64,000 nt of DNA from a virus. The notes under the pieces were generated by a model that saw only the letters and a program-made list of their open reading frames with translations, did no database searches and had not been told where the DNA came from. The first letter of the stretch is position 1. Each line of letters opens with the position of its first letter. Shown here one piece after another: positions 43,111 through 50,141 of this stretch. The stretch lies in the IMG/VR virus record IMGVR_UViG_3300044971_002537, positions 1 through 64,000 of that record; one strand, 5' to 3'. Both the position numbers and the translations under genes were made by a program.

Positions 43111-43567
43111 TGGTTAGTCCGGAAAAATCAATGGGGAGATCCACTGGCTCATGCCGATTTTTCGGCAGTTTATCCCAAGCTCGCCTATGAAGAGTTATAG
43201 TGTAGTGCGACAGCATACACCAGAAGACTTCACGATGTAGTACGTGAGTACGTTGTACATCCATAGTAGCTTCATAAAATGCATCGATATGAACAGGAGG
43301 GAAGACTGGGTAATCTATATTCTTAGGGTCAGGATCGGTAAAAAGGAAGTAGTGCTTCCCAGCATGGGGCGTTTTGAATACGCCACTATACCGAAGAACC
43401 CTTTGATAAGAGGCATCAGAACAGCATGGGATACAATGAACCACTCCACTACCGGGTAGATGACATGGGCACTTACATGGGTAGTATGGGCTTTTATACT
43501 CCACGAAGTAGAGGGCCTTGTATACAAGGCCAAATTGGGCGGCTAAAGCCTCTTGAATATCTTTCAT
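43103..43567 (-). CDS. Cys-rich hypothetical protein
   Basis: 154 aa. Residues ~31-50 contain CKCPCHLPGSGVVHCIPCC, a compact zinc-binding-type cluster. The rest is aromatic and helical. TAATG overlap upstream. Confidence 0.55.
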   Translation of the reverse strand: MKDIQEALAAQFGLVYKALYFVEYKSPYYPCKCPCHLPGSGVVHCIPCCSDASYQRVLRYSGVFKTPHAGKHYFLFTDPDPKNIDYPVFPPVHIDAFYEATMDVQRTHVLHREVFWCMLSHYTITLHRRAWDKLPKNRHEPVDLPIDFSGLTND

Positions 43568-44007
43568 TAGCCAGCACTACTTAAAAAGTGAAGAGAGATA
43601 TCTCCGGGGAGTTTATCCTTAAGCTCCGTCATTAACTTTACGAGATAGCTGATCTCGACTGAGCCTTCGAGTAGGTCAACCCTGCCCATATCACGTTCGT
43701 TACCGATGAATGTGCCGATACAGAAGTAGGCTTCGCCATCAGAGTCGTCTTCTTGGACATAAGAATCAAGATCAAGCTCAGCAGCGATGTTCTCAATCAT
43801 ACAACACCAGTCGTCGCTCTCTTCTCCCATGAAGACATACTTAAGTTCGGATTCCCGAACTAGAACTCTTTCAGTCCCAGTAATTTTGCCGGTTTTGGGA
43901 TTGTAGCGGTTTTGATCTTCATAGGTCGCTTCCGCTACCATTACTGTGATATCAGAGAGAGGAACCTCGATTCCTACCATGCACTTCTGCTGAAAATTAA
44001 CGCCCAT
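43567..44007 (-). CDS. hypothetical acidic protein
   Basis: 146 aa, acidic, with GGAG 5 nt before the ATG. Strands alternate with a long acidic segment in the middle (LDLDSYVQEDDSDGE). Not recognised. Confidence 0.55.
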   Translation of the reverse strand: MGVNFQQKCMVGIEVPLSDITVMVAEATYEDQNRYNPKTGKITGTERVLVRESELKYVFMGEESDDWCCMIENIAAELDLDSYVQEDDSDGEAYFCIGTFIGNERDMGRVDLLEGSVEISYLVKLMTELKDKLPGDISLHFLSSAG

Positions 44008-44060
44008 TTCAACTCCAATTAACTAGGCTCACTACCAATTGTGCTAGAGCTATGCTCAAG

Positions 44061-44134
44061 TGGTCCCGGTCAGATTCCAACTGACAACTTTTTCCTCTTA
44101 AGGGAAACGCCTCTGGCAATTGGGCTACGAGACC
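44061..44134 (-). tRNA. tRNA-Leu(TAA), atypical short variable arm
   Basis: Acceptor GGTCTCG/CGGGACC, anticodon stem TTTCC/GGAAA with loop CTTAAGA (anticodon TAA, UUA codons), T-arm GTCAG/CTGAC with loop TTGGAAT, discriminator A. The D-arm is weak and its loop has TTGCC instead of a GG pair. The variable region is only 5 nt, whereas leucine tRNAs normally have a long variable arm. Confidence 0.75.
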
Positions 44135-44317
44135 AAGCACGAGAATAAGGAATCGGACCTTAAAAGTAGATTTTGGAGATCCACCTGCCGCCACGGCATC
44201 CTCGTGAATGTTGGTCTCGAAACCAACCGGACAGCCGTTAGCCTGCCTTTGTCTATTGCCGCCGACGAATTTGGCAGACTGCTACAAGAGGCCATGTTAG
44301 TGGCCTCATTGTACTAC
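44135..44317 (-). other. non-coding stretch with two strong hairpins
   Basis: No supported gene. Two perfect hairpins stand out: GTTGGT/ACCAAC (loop CTCGAA) and GAGGCCA/TGGCCTC. A 58-codon open frame exists here but has no ribosome-binding site. It may be precursor sequence 5' of tRNA-Leu or another small RNA. Confidence 0.4.
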
Positions 44318-44551
44318 TTACTTCTCGTTTGTCGAGTGGAAATGAATGAGTTTCCTCAAAAATTCCCAGAGGGGACGAGACGGTCTTCCCTCGTATCCGC
44401 TGCCACCGGCAGCATCCACACTGAACACCTGTACATCAAGCTGTAGATCTGAGACTACCTCTTCGACCCGACCATCCTTGAGACAGATGACTACGGTCCC
44501 ATCCACCTTGGTGGTTCCATCTAGGTTTCTGGCTGGAGTTGTTTGGATCAT
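44318..44551 (-). CDS. hypothetical protein
   Basis: 77 aa from MIQTTPARNL, preceded by AGGCGAAGCC. Beta-rich core (VVICLKDGRVEEVVSD) and a Gly/Arg loop. Unknown. Confidence 0.5.
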   Translation of the reverse strand: MIQTTPARNLDGTTKVDGTVVICLKDGRVEEVVSDLQLDVQVFSVDAAGGSGYEGRPSRPLWEFLRKLIHFHSTNEK

Positions 44552-44595
44552 GGCTTCGCCTATTTGTACGGTGGGTAAGTGAGCTTTGCTCACTT

Positions 44596-44889
44596 TTAGT
44601 CGACGACTACCTCAACTTCCAACATTCTACATCGCTCGACGGCAAAGTCAAGAGCGTCTTGGAACATTTTGCTCATATTGGACAGCAGGAGATCGTGCCC
44701 ACTATTGATAGCTTTGATCACGCCCTTGTGTTGGCGAGCGGCAGCGTCTTTTGGATCGCCGAGCTTCTCATATTGGAGCCAATTTGGCCACAAGTGGCTC
44801 TCCCAAACACAATAGAAGAGCATCATCTCTGCTGGGGTTCCACGGACTGAGACGACTTCGTTGTCGGAACTTTTGCTTACTTTGATCAT
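44596..44889 (-). CDS. hypothetical helical protein
   Basis: 97 aa from MIKVSKSS; start lies 2 nt after the stop of the Tat protein. Helical, with an Ala-rich middle. Unknown. Confidence 0.5.
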   Translation of the reverse strand: MIKVSKSSDNEVVSVRGTPAEMMLFYCVWESHLWPNWLQYEKLGDPKDAAARQHKGVIKAINSGHDLLLSNMSKMFQDALDFAVERCRMLEVEVVVD

Positions 44890-44891
44890 GA

Positions 44892-45713
44892 TTAATTCTC
44901 GATATCTAGTAATGTGATCTTGTGACGATCCAAAACCCCAATAGCACAAAAATATGCTATAGAAACAACCTCAACACCTTCTCTTTTATCTGGAATCTGT
45001 GTGACCTTGTGAGTCTTAGCGTCAAACTTAAAGGCAGTATTAAAGCCCATAAGTGGCGGCAAGTGCGGTAACTGCGTAAGTACCATAGTATCTGGTCTGT
45101 CGCACCTAACCATTAGGCCAACATCTTCTTTGAACTTAAGCATGGCACAATTGGCCATGTGGTCTTGGAATGGTTGGCCCTTCCCGAGAAGGTGACTACA
45201 GATGACGTTTTCTGCGAGAAAAGGAGGAGAAGGAAACGCAAATCTTGCGTCAAGAGTTTCAGGACTGATGACGAACTTATGTCGTGGGGAATTGGTAGAA
45301 AGGATATGGGATTTTTCATACCCGAAAATCGCACGAGATTCGGCTCCTGCCGCAAATAAGGTATGCAGCATGTCGGACTCTATGCGTCTTTCTAGACCTC
45401 TAGCAAGTACTTCGTAAACTCTCTTAACGAGAGCTGGTCTGTCTTTATGCTCAGTTTTATATGTGACGTTCTGCTGGATCATATAGGGGATAATGCGAAT
45501 AGTGTGTTTACCATCCCCAAAAAAGTCGATAGGGAACTCAAGCTCTTCAGTTCTTGTAAAGAGCCGTGCAATATCAGGCAGCTTAAAATCACAAAAGGTG
45601 GCAAAGCGATCAGCGGCAAGGACGTTCGTGTTAGGAGTCGCAATAGCCGAGCCAGTGAACAAAGGCATAGCAGACAGGCCACAGAACTTAGCGAATGATC
45701 TTCTTGATAGCAT
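44892..45713 (-). CDS. protein with Tat-type signal peptide
   Basis: 273 aa. The N-terminus SRRSFAKFCGLSAMPLF is a twin-arginine motif (SRRxFxK) followed by a hydrophobic core and an AxA-type cut site near residue 25. The mature domain is alpha/beta and unrecognised. It would be folded in the cytoplasm and exported by the host Tat system, so it probably binds a cofactor or acts in the envelope. GGAG before the ATG; a terminator lies just upstream. Confidence 0.7.
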   Translation of the reverse strand: MLSRRSFAKFCGLSAMPLFTGSAIATPNTNVLAADRFATFCDFKLPDIARLFTRTEELEFPIDFFGDGKHTIRIIPYMIQQNVTYKTEHKDRPALVKRVYEVLARGLERRIESDMLHTLFAAGAESRAIFGYEKSHILSTNSPRHKFVISPETLDARFAFPSPPFLAENVICSHLLGKGQPFQDHMANCAMLKFKEDVGLMVRCDRPDTMVLTQLPHLPPLMGFNTAFKFDAKTHKVTQIPDKREGVEVVSIAYFCAIGVLDRHKITLLDIEN

Positions 45714-45729
45714 AATGTCTCCGATATTT

Positions 45730-45756
45730 AAAAAAACCTATGGTGCCGAAAGCACC
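45730..45756 (-). terminator. intrinsic terminator after the 45.8-46.0 kb RNA
   Basis: Stem GGTGC/GCACC (45742-45756) followed on the minus strand by ATAGG and seven T residues (45736-45730). It ends a transcript containing no convincing gene, supporting a small RNA upstream. Confidence 0.8.
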
Positions 45757-45759
45757 AAA

Positions 45760-45844
45760 TTCCAGATGCTGGTAATGCACCAGTTGCCACTTCCTACTAT
45801 ATTGATGGCATGCGGGTTACAGCCGCACAGCAGGATCATCTGGA
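45760..45844 (-). ncRNA. tRNA-Tyr-like element lacking a D-arm
   Basis: Acceptor TCCAGAT/ATCTGGA, a 5-bp anticodon-type stem TGCGG/CCGCA with 7-nt loop CTGTAAC (anticodon GTA, Tyr), a 5-bp variable arm TGCCA/TGGCA, and a T-arm-like CTGG/CCAG with loop TGCATTA, in tRNA order over 85 nt. Only 10 nt separate acceptor and anticodon stem, so there is no room for a D-arm. It could be a degenerate tRNA-Tyr or a tRNA mimic. The terminator follows immediately. Confidence 0.5.
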
Positions 45845-46014
45845 GATTACGGTCTGTGATAGCTCTCCTATTAGACGTAGGATTACTCAGACCGGCGATT
45901 CTTTTGAGTGAACGCCCGTGGTCCCAAGAATCTGCTAAAGAAAACACCCTACCGGAATAAGCTTATCAACCCTTGTCTAAGGGGTTGCATCACCTATTCT
46001 GTCTCGCCTGAAAA
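45845..46014 (-). other. hairpin-rich non-coding stretch
   Basis: Between the zinc protein gene and the tRNA-Tyr-like element. Stems seen: CGGTCTG/CAGACCG enclosing TCCTA/TAGGA, ATTCTT/AAGAAT, and a bulged CAACCCC/GGGTTG helix. A 69-codon open frame overlaps it but its stop lies within the terminator stem and it shows no domain, so I treat the stretch as RNA-coding or spacer. Confidence 0.4.
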
Positions 46015-46221
46015 TTATAGAAGGCCAAGGGCCTTCCCACAAACCGCACAAGATCTTGCCCAATAGGGCCACATATCCGTATCGTGAACTAAGCTGTGGT
46101 CACACACCCTATGATGATGCCAATTCTTCTTAGCCTCAGTGATCTCTTCAGGAGTCACGTCCTCAAGGCGGGACCGCCCATTCTCTTTGACTTCTCTAAC
46201 AATAGGACCGAACTCACTCAT
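46015..46221 (-). CDS. small zinc-motif protein
   Basis: 68 aa from MSEFGPIVRE. HHHRVCDHSL and SCAVCGK provide His and Cys ligands for one metal. Short phage proteins of this pattern are common and unassigned. GAGG before the ATG and overlap with the HD gene. Confidence 0.55.
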   Translation of the reverse strand: MSEFGPIVREVKENGRSRLEDVTPEEITEAKKNWHHHRVCDHSLVHDTDMWPYWARSCAVCGKALGLL

Positions 46222-46651
46222 TAGCTTCCTCCAAAATGGCAAGTGCTAACTCGTACTTGTCAATTCGCTGCTTCTGCTTTGGTGATAAATCGCTCAGGTT
46301 ATCATTGAGATCTGCGATCTTAACCACTGAAGCCGTAGGATTAGTGCGAAGCCTCATGATGTATTCTGCGTATGACTCGTCTTCGTCGTGGGTCAGACAC
46401 TGAACTACCTTCTTTACCTCGGGACCGAATTTATCTTGAATCTCTTCATAGAGCAATCCAGTATCCTCGACCGTATCATGCAGCCAGCCCACGATTTGGT
46501 AAATCTTTGGATATCCTTGGTCCCTAAGCCATTTTGCCACTCTGGCAGGATGAGCAATATAGGGAGTACCATCCCATCTAGTCTGGCCTTCGTGGGCCTT
46601 AGTGGCTACCTGTTCAGCTAATAAAAGTTGTTGACTCATAGATTCGTCCAT
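46214..46651 (-). CDS. HD hydrolase resembling small alarmone hydrolase
   Basis: 145 aa. HEGQTRWDGTPYIAHPARVA, then GWLHDTVEDTG (HD motif and following EDT), FGPEVKKVVQCLTHDED, and VVKIADLNDNL are the SpoT/MESH1-type HD residues that bind Mn and hydrolyse (p)ppGpp. It has no synthetase domain. It could lower host alarmone during infection, or act on other nucleotides. The ATG at 46651 has GGAG about 10 nt upstream; MSQQ at 46639 is possible. Confidence 0.75.
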   Translation of the reverse strand: MDESMSQQLLLAEQVATKAHEGQTRWDGTPYIAHPARVAKWLRDQGYPKIYQIVGWLHDTVEDTGLLYEEIQDKFGPEVKKVVQCLTHDEDESYAEYIMRLRTNPTASVVKIADLNDNLSDLSPKQKQRIDKYELALAILEEANE

Positions 46652-46732
46652 TTTAGTTGTTCTCCGAACTCCATATGGCTCCTGTAATGGCTCAACACCT
46701 TTTGACACTTCCATAGTTCTTATCTCTTAAAA

Positions 46733-46850
46733 GTCCTCAGAACTCTGACGCTGGCAGATTCGAACTGCCTCGGTGGTAGCTAACCGTGTTCCCACAACTT
46801 TTCATCGGAGTCGAACCGAATGCCTTCCTTTTCGTCAGAGTCCGGAGGAC
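46733..46850 (-). ncRNA. tRNA-like structured RNA candidate
   Basis: The ends pair in a long closing helix: GTCCTC/GAGGAC, a 3x3 internal loop, and ACTCTGACG/CGTCAGAGT. Inside are two hairpins with T-loop-like sequences (GGCAG/CTGCC with TTCGAAT at 46753-46769; CATCGG/CCG-ATG with TTCGACT at 46803-46822) and short stems between them. It is too long (118 nt) and wrongly ordered for a tRNA. The 3' end of the HNH gene overlaps its 5' helix. Confidence 0.55.
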
Positions 46851-47401
46851 TCATCAATTCGATTAGCAGCAACTAATCTGCAAAATTCTATGACTTGCTC
46901 GTCTGAATATTTGTTTCTAGCCATGTTCGCCATATGACAGACAAACCTTATGTTTCCGCGAACATATCCTATCGAGTTATCTATTCTGTCTACTGAAGCA
47001 CAATAGGCAGTAATCCTAGATTTTAAACTATCCTTCATTGTTCTTAGGGACATTTTTATTCCAGCGAATGGGCAAATACCATCCTGACTATCCCAAACCT
47101 CTTTTAAGTAGCCGATATCAAAATCAATCGAACTATTCTTTTTCTTCCTATCCGGGTTCTTAATGCACTTCATATGAAGCCGAAATGGAGAAAGATCATC
47201 TCCCTCTCGCACACCTTTGATGTGGAGAGCTTGGCCATTTGTGTATGGAGCAAGTCTCTCTACATTTTCTGCTACTTTGCTACCGCACTTGTTATTGCAA
47301 TAGAATTTACATTTTCCCAGCCTAATCCTACGGTTATACTCACCAACTGGTTTTAGTACGATCCCGCCGCAATAATCACAATTTACTTCTATTTTTCTCA
47401 T
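46835..47401 (-). CDS. HNH homing endonuclease with zinc-ribbon N-terminus
   Basis: 188 aa. N-terminal Cys pairs CDYC and CNNKC (residues 8-40), then an HNH/EndoVII-type core GICPFAG...SVDRIDNSIGYVRGNIRFVCHMANMARN. Free-standing homing nuclease; AT-rich like the other mobile genes here. GGAGG 6 nt before the ATG. It lies between two structured RNA regions, one of which its 3' end overlaps. Confidence 0.8.
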   Translation of the reverse strand: MRKIEVNCDYCGGIVLKPVGEYNRRIRLGKCKFYCNNKCGSKVAENVERLAPYTNGQALHIKGVREGDDLSPFRLHMKCIKNPDRKKKNSSIDFDIGYLKEVWDSQDGICPFAGIKMSLRTMKDSLKSRITAYCASVDRIDNSIGYVRGNIRFVCHMANMARNKYSDEQVIEFCRLVAANRIDESSGL

Positions 47402-47742
47402 AATGGCCCTCCTTAATAGAATACGCTATTAAAGTGGATCATGAGAGAAAATTAATGGACCGTGGCGGTTTCGCTCCGCCGTCATGGACTAATCTCATCA
47501 ATAACATCTACGGGTGTATGGGGCTAAAGCCCCCGGTTCGTGTGGTCAGCCAAGCTGACGTTGCGTATCGTTGCTCTCATGCTTTTGTAAGGAGGGGCAT
47601 GAGGCCCTCCAGCCTACGCGGCTACAGCAAAGGATTTTGCAGTTATTGTTCGGTCAATTTTTAAGGAGCCGTTGACCAACTCCTACCCGCAGTTATTGCC
47701 TTAATTGCCATTCAAATCAATTACGGCCCGTTTGGCTTCGCC
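47402..47742 (-). ncRNA. hairpin-dense non-coding region, candidate structured RNA
   Basis: No gene is supported over 341 nt. At least seven local stems are visible: 47464-47480, 47520-47533, 47545-47559, 47591-47610, 47611-47623, 47627-47640 and 47664-47684. The last, read on the minus strand, looks like a D-arm with GG in its loop. A 10-bp direct repeat (47639-47648 and 47689-47698) and an inverted repeat GGTCAA/TTGACC also occur. The strand is assumed from its neighbours. Confidence 0.45.
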
Positions 47743-47952
47743 TTAGTAGGGAGTCTCACTGAAAGTGAGGTTCCTTAGAATATGATCGGCCACTTCAATC
47801 CCGGAATAGGTCTCCCAATTCCCCGAGATTGCATTGTAATAGCCAATCTTCTTGTCGTCCCGGAAGTACTGGACTGAGACGATCATCTCATTCACTACGT
47901 ATTCGCCAATCTTATCAAAGAGGATGGTATCCTCAAAGTCTTCTCTGGTCAT
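47743..47952 (-). CDS. hypothetical protein
   Basis: 69 aa, starting MTREDFEDTI, acidic with beta strands; the ribosome-binding site is AAAGG. Directly downstream of the RNA ligase gene (3 nt gap). Confidence 0.5.
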   Translation of the reverse strand: MTREDFEDTILFDKIGEYVVNEMIVSVQYFRDDKKIGYYNAISGNWETYSGIEVADHILRNLTFSETPY

Positions 47953-47955
47953 GGC

Positions 47956-49236
47956 CTAGCCTTTCAAGGACTCTTCGTCTTCAATAGAAACAACGCCATC
48001 GTCAAGCTGCTTAGTCTCATGACCAAGGAATACAGGAGACTTAGCTTTATATAGAGAAGGAGTAAGCCCATTGTCAATACGGATTACTACGCCTTCGTCT
48101 ACCGTCTTAGGATCAGACAGAGGAAGGCACTGTGAGTATCCACGATCAACATATCGCATGTCCATAAAGTCTTCGTAGTTGAAGTCTTTCTTATGCCCAC
48201 GCCACATTTCTGGGCAAATCTTTACTCCATTTTCAGTACACCACTTCTTCATACCATCATATGGCAGGTCTACACAGATACCGTCTTCGTTAACCACGGC
48301 AATTCGGTAAACATAGATGTCAAAACATCCTGCCTTCTGATCATATGTATAACCCTTCTGAATTGGCGAGTTGTTAGACCAACCAATAAGTTCGCCATAG
48401 ATCACCCAGTTCTTCGGAATAAGGTGGCCAATTTTATCTAGGGCCTGATTCCAAAGGTCTGAGCAGTAGAAGCCTACTTGATCTGTGTCCCTGATTTTAA
48501 CAACAGTTCGAGATCCTGCAATGAGTTGATAGTCAGATTTTCGAAAAAGCTTTTCGAGAAACTTTACGATCTTCCAATTGCCAAATCCCTTGTTGTACAG
48601 ACGAACTAGCCACTTTGGAAACTTGATCATCTTCTGGTGAGTCAGACGAAAACTCGTCCCGTGTAATTTTTGGCTGACAATGATGTATGCATCGTCATTT
48701 ACGGAAGAACGATTTCGTCCCCAGTTTGACGTATCGATATGCTCTGGGAACAGCTTTGAATTGAATAGCTGTCGAGTCTTGATCTTTGTAGATTTAGGCC
48801 CAGAAGACTGCTGTGTAAGAATAATGTACTTCTTACAAACTTCCTCGTCCGCAAGGACATTAAACATATCCCCTTCCTTTAGGTGGGAGATATCGCCCAA
48901 ATACCCAAGAGAAGAAATCGGCATGATCAAAGCAGAAGATACATTGCCACGAAGCTTGACAGCCCGCACACGTCTCTTGTTATTGATATAGCCCTTCTGA
49001 GTCTTATCCTTGTTTAGGTCTGACTTATCAAAAAGATTGTTCTCAAAACAATACTTATCAGAAAGCTGAGACTCTGCGGTAAAGAAGACATACAGTTGAT
49101 CTAGGTCATAGTCCTTAGGAACCAAGGCATTAAACCCGAACAATGGTACTCCGACCAGATTGTCCAGACCGTCCAGCTTGACTGTGGACTTGATCCGGAT
49201 GATAGTCGCACAATAGTTTTCATTATTCAGAATCAT
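47956..49236 (-). CDS. RNA ligase (DraRnl/Rnl5-like)
   Basis: 426 aa. The nucleotidyltransferase motif I is SQKLHGTSFR (adenylated Lys near residue 190). Motif IIIa/IV follow as GFYCSDLW, VIYGELIGW and VDEGVVIRID, and motif V as LYKAKS. The first ~170 residues form an N-terminal OB-type module as in the Deinococcus-type ligase. It would seal nicked tRNA or other RNA, fitting a tRNA-repair role beside the tRNAs and macro-domain enzyme. No polynucleotide kinase is seen nearby. A promoter at 49315-49342 lies 80 nt upstream. Confidence 0.85.
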   Translation of the reverse strand: MILNNENYCATIIRIKSTVKLDGLDNLVGVPLFGFNALVPKDYDLDQLYVFFTAESQLSDKYCFENNLFDKSDLNKDKTQKGYINNKRRVRAVKLRGNVSSALIMPISSLGYLGDISHLKEGDMFNVLADEEVCKKYIILTQQSSGPKSTKIKTRQLFNSKLFPEHIDTSNWGRNRSSVNDDAYIIVSQKLHGTSFRLTHQKMIKFPKWLVRLYNKGFGNWKIVKFLEKLFRKSDYQLIAGSRTVVKIRDTDQVGFYCSDLWNQALDKIGHLIPKNWVIYGELIGWSNNSPIQKGYTYDQKAGCFDIYVYRIAVVNEDGICVDLPYDGMKKWCTENGVKICPEMWRGHKKDFNYEDFMDMRYVDRGYSQCLPLSDPKTVDEGVVIRIDNGLTPSLYKAKSPVFLGHETKQLDDGVVSIEDEESLKG

Positions 49237-49314
49237 CTTGGTCTCCCCTGAGGCCGAGCCTCCTGATTTCTCTTTTACTGAGTTGTCTTTTCTTCCAACT
49301 GGTCAGACCACCGT

Positions 49315-49342
49315 ATAGTATCATGGATTCACGGTGTGTCAA
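49315..49342 (-). promoter_or_regulatory. sigma70-type promoter of the RNA ligase gene
   Basis: TTGACA (49342-49337) and TACTAT (49320-49315) with 16-nt spacing. A dispersed CAGTAAAAGAG motif copy lies in the leader at 49268-49282. Confidence 0.75.
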
Positions 49343-49611
49343 GATCTAAGTTGTTCATGGCTACGCCTTTTTAGTCGGAGTTTTCTAACAAGAATAAACG
49401 GCGATACCAATATCCAGCATACAGCAAAAAATACAAGGGAGGTCAAGACAAGCGGCCAAAACACAATACTTAAACAGACTGATTCGTCATTACTGAATGG
49501 CTCAGACGTAAGGAGTTGATCACTTTCCTGACTAAAGAATACCCACCAAATAGTTCGGGCTGCAATAGCTATAAATATTGGTGTGATATAGACAGGAATG
49601 ATCCAGTTCAC
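49339..49611 (-). CDS. two-TM membrane protein, GTG start
   Basis: 90 aa. Hydrophobic residues 3-27 and 45-72 with an acidic loop between and a very basic C-terminus. GTG start at 49611 with AAGGAC upstream. Holin-like topology but far from the lysis-type genes; role unknown. Confidence 0.55.
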   Translation of the reverse strand: MNWIIPVYITPIFIAIAARTIWWVFFSQESDQLLTSEPFSNDESVCLSIVFWPLVLTSLVFFAVCWILVSPFILVRKLRLKRRSHEQLRS

Positions 49612-49636
49612 GACTTCGTCCTTATAAATAGATAAA

Positions 49637-50060
49637 TCTCCTCAAGAGAAAGAGTACAGCCACAACTCAAGCGATCAACATGAGTTGCCTAAAACATACG
49701 TCGTGTTTTTATCCCCCAGCCTAGACTTGTCTCTGGGTGTTTATTTCACGAGAACCACGGTCAAATAGTCGCCTTATACGTTACCTGTATTCTCTTGAGG
49801 AGAATGCCGCATCATAGGATTTGCACCTACCTTAGGCATCTTCTGCGTAAACAGAAGTTTATAGCCAGCAACTTTACGGGTTGCTTTGCTCCCTTCCCCC
49901 CATCCACCATTCGTAAAGCCCCTTGAGGCACTACGAGCGGTGGACAGGTTTGCGGATACGGCGATTAGCCAGATTCCGGCTTACTTCTCATACCTTTGGA
50001 GGTTGGTCGGCTGACTTCTGCTCACGCCCAGTATAAGATCTCGGGGTCTGGTGGACCCTA
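49637..50060 (-). ncRNA. large multi-branched structured RNA candidate
   Basis: No gene over 420 nt between tRNA-Asn and the membrane protein. A 7-bp helix (49807-49813 with 49955-49961) encloses four stems: a T-arm-like hairpin with TGCAAAT loop at 49814-49830, 49840-49857, 49868-49884, and a compound 12-bp stem with one mismatch and G-T pair at 49904-49943. A 13-bp inverted repeat pairs 49637-49649 with 49791-49803, and CTC-GGGGTC/GACCC-GAG lies near 50040-50063. The layout and tRNA neighbour recall large ornate phage RNAs (GOLLD/ROOL), without sequence recognition. Confidence 0.55.
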
Positions 50061-50069
50061 GAGTCCTAT

Positions 50070-50141
50070 CTGGCCAGCTAGGACTCGAACCTAGAACCGT
50101 CGCTTTAACAGAGCGAAGCAAAACCTTTATGCTTCTGGCCA
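50070..50141 (-). tRNA. tRNA-Asn(GTT)
   Basis: Acceptor TGGCCAG/CTGGCCA, D-arm GCA/TGC with loop TAAAGGTTT, anticodon stem TCGCT/AGCGA with loop CTGTTAA (anticodon GTT), variable CGGTT, T-arm CTAGG/CCTAG with loop TTCGAGT, discriminator G as usual for Asn. No CCA encoded. It directly precedes the large structured RNA region. Confidence 0.92.

Noticed and set aside
44009-44194. 61-codon minus-strand frame
   Set aside because: It runs straight through tRNA-Leu.
45738-45947. 69-codon minus-strand frame in the 45.8-46.0 kb RNA region
   Set aside because: GTG start with poor ribosome-binding site, stop codon inside the terminator stem, and the region folds as tRNA-like and hairpin RNA. Kept as an alternative in the RNA finding.
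45493-45960. 155-codon plus-strand frame
   Set aside because: Antisense to the Tat-signal gene and the terminated RNA; no ribosome-binding site, no plus-strand promoter, and the minus-strand gene has a perfect Tat motif.
46740-46850. Ordinary tRNA gene at the TTCGAAT hairpin
   Set aside because: The closing helix is too long, two extra nucleotides separate it from the T-arm-like stem, and there is no standard D- or anticodon arm.
49800-49880. Canonical tRNA containing the TGCAAAT T-arm-like hairpin
   Set aside because: No matching acceptor strand lies within 75-95 nt and the would-be anticodon stem has a 6-nt loop. The acceptor-like partner is 160 nt away, so I describe it as a larger structured RNA.
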